A DNA stretch of 64,000 bases from Myrica gale (lineage: Eukaryota; Streptophyta; Magnoliopsida; Fagales; Myricaceae). Position numbers and translations under genes: made by a program. Below, piece by piece: positions 57,900 to 64,000 of this stretch (position 1 is the first letter of the stretch; each line of letters opens with the position of its first letter). The DNA lies in NCBI GenBank assembly GCA_963930655.1, contig OZ005602.1, forward strand, positions 23,139,840 to 23,203,839, given 5' to 3'. Under the pieces are notes generated by a model. The model was not told where the DNA came from. It saw only the letters and a list, made by a program, of their open reading frames with translations, and searched no databases.

Positions 57900-58110
57900 T
57901 CAACTAGTAACACATTGCACCTTAAATTATCAGTTTTAACACATTGTACTCTAAGCTATCAATTTTTATACATTGCACCCTCCAACTACCAATGTTAGAC
58001 ACTTTGCACTCTAAATTACCCACTTTGACACATTACACCCTTTAACTACTAATGTTAAACATTTTGCACCCTTCATCTGACAATAATACCCTCGAGAAAT
58101 TAATGAGTTG
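57900..58110. repeat. degenerate short repeats (acacattgcaccc family)
   Basis: About six degenerate units of ~36-38 bases share forms of aca(c/t)attgcaccctaaactatcaattt. Related words occur near 44750-44870, 49440-49670 (other strand) and 62910-63110, suggesting parts of one dispersed element family. Confidence 0.55.
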
Positions 58111-58907
58111 ACAACAATATCTTAAAATATATGCAATGTGGGTCAAAGGGCACTATCGTCATTTTAGTCTAAAAATTGACAAAAGGTGTAAAGTGTCTAA
58201 AATTAGTAGTTAAAGGGTAGTAATTCTTACAATTTTTTACCTTAATTTATTATATGCAACACTAGCATGTGATTTTGTGAATTTTCAAACCACATCAACT
58301 GGGACATACTTTTGTTTTTTGTTTCAAAATAATATCTTGTTATACTTTATAATACAAGTCGAATGGTATTTTAAAATGTCCTTTAAGATTCTTGCTTTTT
58401 TGTCTTTTTTTTCGCATATTCTACTGGTTACTTGTTCTATAAATAAAATATTAACATATTAATGGGCAAAATAAAATAAGATATTAATTGGGATGGCCTG
58501 GGAACAGCCGAACAGGCGAAGATAAAACAGAATGTCGTTACGAAAGGAACCAGAAAGTGGACCACCGTCGTAGGGGTGACTTCAGCAATGAGGTTCACAA
58601 CGTGTCGCCAATAGGCAATTAGAACGTATCCTGAGGCAACGGTAACTTCCTGGAGCCTGCATAGCGGGGTGAGTAGGGGCACACGTGGCAGCTTGCAGAA
58701 GGCGCGACTTGCGATTTTACCGGGGAGTCAAACGTTTGCTGTACACACTACACCGTATACAACGCGTTTGACGCTCTGTGGAATACGCAAATTTTCCCGT
58801 GTTCTCATGTGGGGGTACCGATATCTTACTATCTAAAGACCCTTTTACCCTTTCAACCGATCACTAATTGTTCTAATACATTTTTTATTATTATTATTAT
58901 AAACAAA

Positions 58908-59199
58908 GGTTATGTTGTTTTTAACTTTTTTTAGAATTCAAATACATTTATAAAATTGTCACCGAACATTTTAAGAATTCAAATACTAATATATTTTACG
59001 CAATTTCTAATAATTTTTTACTTTTTTATTTAACACAAATTTTCTCTTTATATTTTTTCACATAACTCTAATATTTTTTTATTAAACAATTACATCAAAT
59101 TATCTCTCTCCACTTTACACAAACACTAATAAAATAATATTCAATATTAATATTCACAACTTCTCTAAAATCCTACATTTTTACCCAATACGAACATAT
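58908..59199. mobile_element. MITE, sister of the ASN intron 1 element
   Basis: A ~290-bp AT-rich element that shares long words with 36344-36650, for example cacataactctaata, aacaattacatcaaat and acttctctaaaatcctacat. Ends GGTTATGTTG and ...CGAACATA are poor inverted repeats. Confidence 0.65.
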
Positions 59200-59614
59200 T
59201 TAAAGAATAAAAAAAATTCGACCCATTCAAATAACTATCATGAAAAGGTATGCAAATGTGATACTAGATGTAATAGTAATATCTAGCTCAAAATTCATTA
59301 ATGAATCTTAACAGAGTTAAATCATTCAAACTGCATATTAGGATCATTTTCAATTTGTTTACCAAATCAAATGATCTAGTACAGAGAGATATACATAATG
59401 TGAGTCTTATAATATTTAATAATATTTGTATCAAATTGTGGATGATAAGAATATATTTTAAAATTTAATTATTATCAAGCTAAGTTATATATAACATTAT
59501 CTAAGTTAGATTTGCAATCTTGGCAGCACTATGTGTAATATAATCAAGCCTTTAGAAAATCTACTGCAAACACCAGAAAATGAGTCGCGGAAGAAATTGC
59601 GCGAACCCAAATAA

Positions 59615-59812
59615 GGGTGAGTTTGTGTTGTAAAATTTTTGGGTTATTAAAATTTTTGGTATTGGGTTTAGTGAAAAAATGAAGAGAGAGGTAATTTTTT
59701 ATATTTTTTGTAGTGAAAAGTTATGATTGGATGAGGGAGAGAATGATTATATTATAATATTTTATTGTGAGAAGATGAAAAATTTTATAAAATTTTTCAC
59801 GCAAACCCAACC
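59615..59812. mobile_element. Tourist-like MITE
   Basis: A 198-bp element with inverted ends GGGTGAGTTTGTGTTG and, on the other strand, GGTTGGGTTTGCGTG, and the 3-bp target duplication TAA (59612-59614, 59813-59815). It lies ~390 bp upstream of the PP2C start codon. Confidence 0.75.
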
Positions 59813-60202
59813 TAATTTGAGTGGCGAACCCAAAGAAATTGCTTATACATTCACGTGCCATCTTTTTTTTGAAAAAAAAAATCCTGTTAGGAGGACAAAT
59901 ACGACTTTCTCTTCGTTCTAGAAGGGTACCCAAAAATTCACTAGTCAAAATACGTTTTAAAATTAGCCCCCAACTGCGTTCTAAAGACACGGACAAAGAC
60001 GACCCCACTCTGACTCCCTTCTCTCTCCCTTAAATTCGAAGAAACAGAAGAGAATGTTTCAGATCATAAAAACCGAATAAAAGGGAAACGTCTTCCGAAC
60101 CAGAAGAAAAAAGCATTGAGAAAACGGAAACATACACCTCCGACGGAAGGAAAGAAAGTTGTTGCTAAAACGTTCTGATTTTGTAGTTGCAAGAGCGAAA
60201 AC

Positions 60203-62104
60203 ATGTCCGTTGCGGTTTCGAACTCTCCGGTCTTCTCCCCCTCTTCGTCTCTGTTCTGCAACAAGACCTCTATGCTCTCACCCTCCCATGAAGCGCTAAA
60301 CCTAACCCTGACCCACTTGAAGCCCGCACCTTCTGCATCTTCGTCTTCGGGATCTTTGTCTTCCCCGTCCTCGCCTTCTTCGTCTTTCAGGCTTCGGCTT
60401 TCGAAGCCGCCAACTGGGTTTTCTTCTACTGCTTCTTCAGTTTTGGCTTCTGGGTCGTCTTCTTCAACGTCTCCGAATACGGTTCTGAAGAGGAAGAGGC
60501 CGGGTAGACTTGCTATTCCGTTGGCGTCGTCGAGTTTTGGGGCTACCGCGACGCCGTCTGCGGCAGCGAGGGAGGTGGTGGAGGAAGCGGGAGATGGGTA
60601 CTCTGTTTATTGCAAGAGAGGCAGGAGAGAGGCTATGGAGGACCGATACTCGGCTGTGCTCAATGTTCAGGGAGATTCCAAACAGGTAATGTAAAAGTAG
60701 CTAAGATTTTTAATTTTTCGTTCTTCTTTTCGGAATATAAGATCTTTTGGGATTTGAAGATCTCGGAATATAAAAAAAAACCCATACTTTAATTTTTTTT
60801 TTTGGGTGGTGGGGGGTTTCCCAATTGGGCTCCGGGTTGGACATTCTGTCATGGATTTGGGTAGTGGAACTATTGTGTTTTTTGCTAAACCAGTAGCTAA
60901 ATTTAAGATGACTTAGAATCAATTTGTGGTGCTAAAGTATCTGCTGTTGATTATGGACCTTAACATGAGGGGTTGAAATTAGGGAGGACTGAAAAATAGA
61001 TGAATGAATCAAAGCCCTTTTGAACCATGTACGGATGGACTGAGCTTCAATATTTCACCTATAGCAATTTTATTCAATTCAAACATTGTTATGATAAGCC
61101 AAGAACATCTTTCCAGACTGTGTGATCATATATGGTTGACGTGATATTACTATGGAATATGAATCTAATTAGCTGTTGCTTCATCTTTACAGGCTTTCTT
61201 TGGTGTATTTGATGGGCATGGGGGTGCAAAAGCTGCTGAGTTTGCGGCAGAAAACTTGGATAAGAACATAATAGATGAACTAAGAAGGGATGAGAGTGGC
61301 ATTGAGGAGGCTATTAAGCAAGGTTACCTGCACACAGACTCTGATTTCTTGAAGGAGGATATTGGTGGTGGCTCGTGCTGTGTGACAGCATTGATCAGTA
61401 GAGGGAACCTTATTGTATCGAATGCTGGAGACTGTCGTGCTGTTATAAGCAGAAATGGTGTTGGTGAGGCTCTGACCTTTGATCACCGTCCTTCAAGGGA
61501 AGATGAAAGGGACAGAATTGAGACTATGGTAAGTGTTGTTGTTTCAGAATTGCTGTTGCTTAGTCTTTTGTCCATTGCATTTACCTAGTTAGCATGTATC
61601 AAGTTTTCTGTGCCATCAATAATTGCTTTTTTCAAATTTTATTTTGCAGGGTGGCTATGTTGATTTCTGCCATGGTACATGGAGAATTCAGGGATCGCTG
61701 GCCGTGTCTAGGGCTATTGGTGATCGCAACCTTAAACGGTGGGTAATAGCAGAGCCGGAAACAAAATTTCTCAGGATCATACCAGAATATGAGTTCTTAA
61801 TCCTAGCATCTGACGGCTTGTGGGATAAGGTACGGTTTTGTAAGCTTTCTTTTCTTATTTTTTCTGGAGCAAATCCTTGCTTGAATTCTCCTCAAGATAA
61901 AGTAACAAATTATTGACCAGATTCATTCTCTGTTGGTTTCAGGTTAGTAACCAGGAAGCAGTAGATATTACTCATCCATTGTGCATGGGCATCGACAAAC
62001 CAGAACCATTGACTGCCTGTAAAAAGCTTGTAGACCTTTCTGTTTCACGAGGCTCTTCCGATGATATAAGTGTGATGTTAATCCAGTTGGGGCGATATAT
62101 TTGA
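60203..62104 (+). CDS. protein phosphatase 2C, AP2C/MP2C-type (clade B)
   Basis: A Mg/Mn-dependent Ser/Thr phosphatase of the plant group that inactivates MAP kinases. Exons 60203-60685, 61193-61528, 61650-61829 and 61943-62104 are all phase 0 and give 386 residues, close to Arabidopsis AP2C1. The N-terminus (1-94) is Ser-rich and of low complexity. A kinase-interaction motif [11 protein letters not shown] lies at 96-106, the docking site that defines this clade. The catalytic domain begins at ~133 with [14 protein letters not shown] (metal-binding Asp147), then FDGHGG (Asp168), [26 protein letters not shown] (Asp328) and SSDDISV (Asp374). All metal-binding aspartates are present, so the enzyme should be active. 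The start is the first ATG in the leader. The group is known in wounding, pathogen and stomatal signalling; whether this copy has that job is inference. Confidence 0.95.
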
Positions 62105-63642
62105 TGCTTTTCCTCACTACAGGACAGGAGATCAGACTAACAGATAGGTTGAGGGAATTTTGTTCTTCTGACGACAATTTCCATTCTTTGTACCCTCTAG
62201 TTCCCCCATAAGTCATTTTGATCACAGAAATAGGTGGATTGGGATTAGCCAGTGGTGATGGGGGAGGAATATTTATTATTGAGAGTAGGCTGATTTATTT
62301 GTTGTATATAATTGACATTTCTTGAAATTTTTATAGAAATAGCTGAGAAAGGAGATTAAACACCCATCTTGTCTTATTGTCTTTATCTCTATAACTTAAA
62401 TGACCTCCACATTTTTGAGTTTGTTCTTCAAAAATGCTTTTCATTGGAGTTTTGCTTATTTATATCTTCTCTTCGATTTCTTCACGTCTGCTACTTGGGC
62501 TAGCAATGACTTACTTTGTCATTGATGCCCAACCATTTAAAAGGAGCTAGCTCTTAGAACTGCAAGACATCAGATGAAGTTGATTGATTATATCTGTGTG
62601 ATGCGAAGGCAATTTTTCTAGTCAGGAAGTACGTGTGTTGACTCTCTGGAACATCTTCTTCCGGTTCTCTGTGCTGTTCAGTGGCTCTCTCAAGAGAGGC
62701 TGTGTAGACCAAATTTGGCATACATGTTACCACAACCCTTGTTTAAAGGCCTTGCGGGTCGTTTTGAACCAAGTACCTTGGGGAGAATATACTACCAAAA
62801 CTCAAGCTTTAACTACTTAGATCAAGCCCTTAGAATAGCTTACAGCGTTTCCGTCATCTTGAGAAGTGGTTCAACCGGTCCATTTGATACCAAATCTTTT
62901 CTTTTTGGGAAAATTTACTTTGCACCCCTGAACTTTGGGGTCATTTCTAAGATGCACCCACTTTTTATCAATTTTGTTAGATTAGTACTCCAAAATTTAT
63001 GTTTACGTCGATTTTCACCCTAGACATTAAATTGTTATTACTTCTCACGGAAAACCAACCACATGTCGTCCACGTGACAACTTGCAGTTTAAATTATCAG
63101 TTTTGCCCTTCATTTAACGCATATAAAACTGCAACAAGAACACGTCCTCTTTCTCGCATGGCAACTCGCACACGTCCCTCCCATCTTGAACCCTTCTGCT
63201 GTAAGCGAGCAAGTCATGCTACAAGAACAAAACTTTCCTGGACTTTATCGATGATAAAAATCGTACAGCTGCCAGCTCTAAGCCATCTCGAACAGCGGCT
63301 AGCTCTAAGCCATCTTGAACCCTTCTGTTGTACTCTGCATCTCCAGAACCTAGCACTAGGTGAGCTTCAAGCTAGCTCCACCTCTTTAAACTTGATCTTT
63401 ACAAAATCTTCACATCAACATACTTACATCCAAGACACGTGTTTACAATAGTCAAAAATTGTTTACGAGAGGCAAACTTCAAGGGGAGTTTTTTTCTTGC
63501 GTTTTGGATCCAACAGAGCAGCAGGTCGGCTAGGAAAGACAATTTCTGTCAGAGGAAAGACGATGTCAGCTTAGGTTTTTTTGAAGCAGGAAAGGAAGGA
63601 GGCTCACACTTTCCATGACAAAAGGCTGATCTTTTCTCCATG
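62105..63642. other. PP2C 3' UTR and spacer
   Basis: The first ~250 bases are probable 3' UTR. 62900-63110 holds words of the tttgcacccctgaactttgggg type common in plant MITEs. 63250-63340 has an imperfect duplication of agctctaagccatct(c/t)gaac. No gene seen. Confidence 0.5.
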
Positions 63643-63997
63643 GCCATATAGGCTATCATTGGGCCCGCAGAAAACTACAATACATAAGCGAGCATCAAGA
63701 ATAGAAACAAACTTACATGTAAATAGGAATTCATAAACATGGAAAATCTCGGCGGCATGTCCAAACAAGAGGAAGATGAAAGAATGACGTTTAAAGTTCC
63801 ATTTAGCTCAAGAGCACAAGATCCAACAGATTCGAGTAACACTAGCCACTAGGTTTGTTGTTAGAACCTGTACCAACACATAACAAGAAGACTTCGCCAG
63901 GAATAGAACCCATTATATAACACTAGCCACTTACTGGTTGATTTTCCGTGAGAAGACTTAAAGCAGTTTCTGCGGGCCCAATGATAGCCTATATGGC
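63643..63997. mobile_element. element with 31-bp perfect inverted repeats
   Basis: 63643-63673 (begins gccatataggctatcattgg, ends cccgcagaaa) is the exact reverse complement of 63967-63997, 355 bp from end to end. The core includes gggcccgcag. The interior has no ORF. The element may extend past 64000, so its termini and target duplication are unknown. MITE or small MULE-like unit. Confidence 0.7.
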
Positions 63998-64000
63998 TAT

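Larger units (their letters stand above)
56241..60202. other. gene-free spacer upstream of the PP2C gene
   Basis: AT-rich. It holds MITE-family words at 56640-56830 and 57480-57760, a degenerate repeat cluster at 57900-58110, MITEs at 58908-59199 and 59615-59812, and the probable PP2C promoter and leader after ~59900. A GC-richer patch at 58495-58830 has no recognisable protein or RNA. Confidence 0.5.

Noticed and set aside
57896..58115. CRISPR-like array
   Set aside because: The units are degenerate with no constant repeat/spacer pattern, and the sequence is eukaryotic; dispersed-element repeats explain it.

Overview
This is nuclear DNA from a flowering plant, most likely a eudicot. The evidence is spliced GT-AG genes of plant-type families, long AT-rich intergenic DNA packed with MITEs, LTR retrotransposons and microsatellites, and a nuclear tRNA-His and box C/D snoRNA of plant type. 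The species cannot be fixed from the sequence alone.

Layout. 1.1-8.9 kb (+): an 11-exon nuclear chromatin regulator (Agenet-like N-terminus, MBD/TDBD-like regions, two PHD fingers, GNAT domain) of the IDM1-like family. 12.7-15.4 kb (+): a 4-exon TBL/DUF231 cell-wall O-acetyltransferase. 15.87 kb: tRNA-His(GUG). 16.9-21.6 kb (-): a multiply broken asparagine synthetase copy. 21.8-28.0 kb: a second, broken copy of the TBL 3' end, split by a young intact Ty1/copia element (22.08-27.51 kb) and by an AT-rich insert, and ending against a 5' fragment of a Ty3/gypsy element (28.0-30.8 kb, -). 31.5-31.8 kb: a probable further LTR. 33.1-37.4 kb (-): an intact 13-exon asparagine synthetase of 588 residues. 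37.4-50.9 kb: gene-poor, with MITEs, a 3' fragment of an omega-3 fatty-acid desaturase pseudogene (43.1-43.7 kb) and a pair of ~0.9 kb direct repeats (45.4-49.2 kb). 50.9-51.8 kb (+): a tiny 3-exon gene for the small subunit of serine palmitoyltransferase. 54.4 kb (+): a box C/D snoRNA with two 18S rRNA guides. 55-56.2 kb: a hAT-like non-autonomous element. 60.2-62.1 kb (+): a clade-B PP2C phosphatase with a MAPK-docking motif. The right edge has a 31-bp perfect inverted repeat of another element.

The main structural story is a tandem segmental duplication. Block 1 (14788-~21810) and block 2 (21817-~37650) each carry TBL intron 3 + exon 4 followed by an inverted asparagine synthetase gene. 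The two blocks have decayed reciprocally: block 1 keeps the working TBL exon and has a dead ASN, while block 2 keeps the working ASN and has a dead TBL exon. The dead TBL stretch then took up nested retroelements. The resident genes (chromatin, wall acetylation, asparagine synthesis, sphingolipid synthesis, MAPK signalling) are ordinary unlinked plant genes and do not form one pathway. I did not find evidence of a new multigene system; the most informative signals are the reciprocal decay, a splice donor overlapping a stop codon in the PHD gene, and the double-guide snoRNA.
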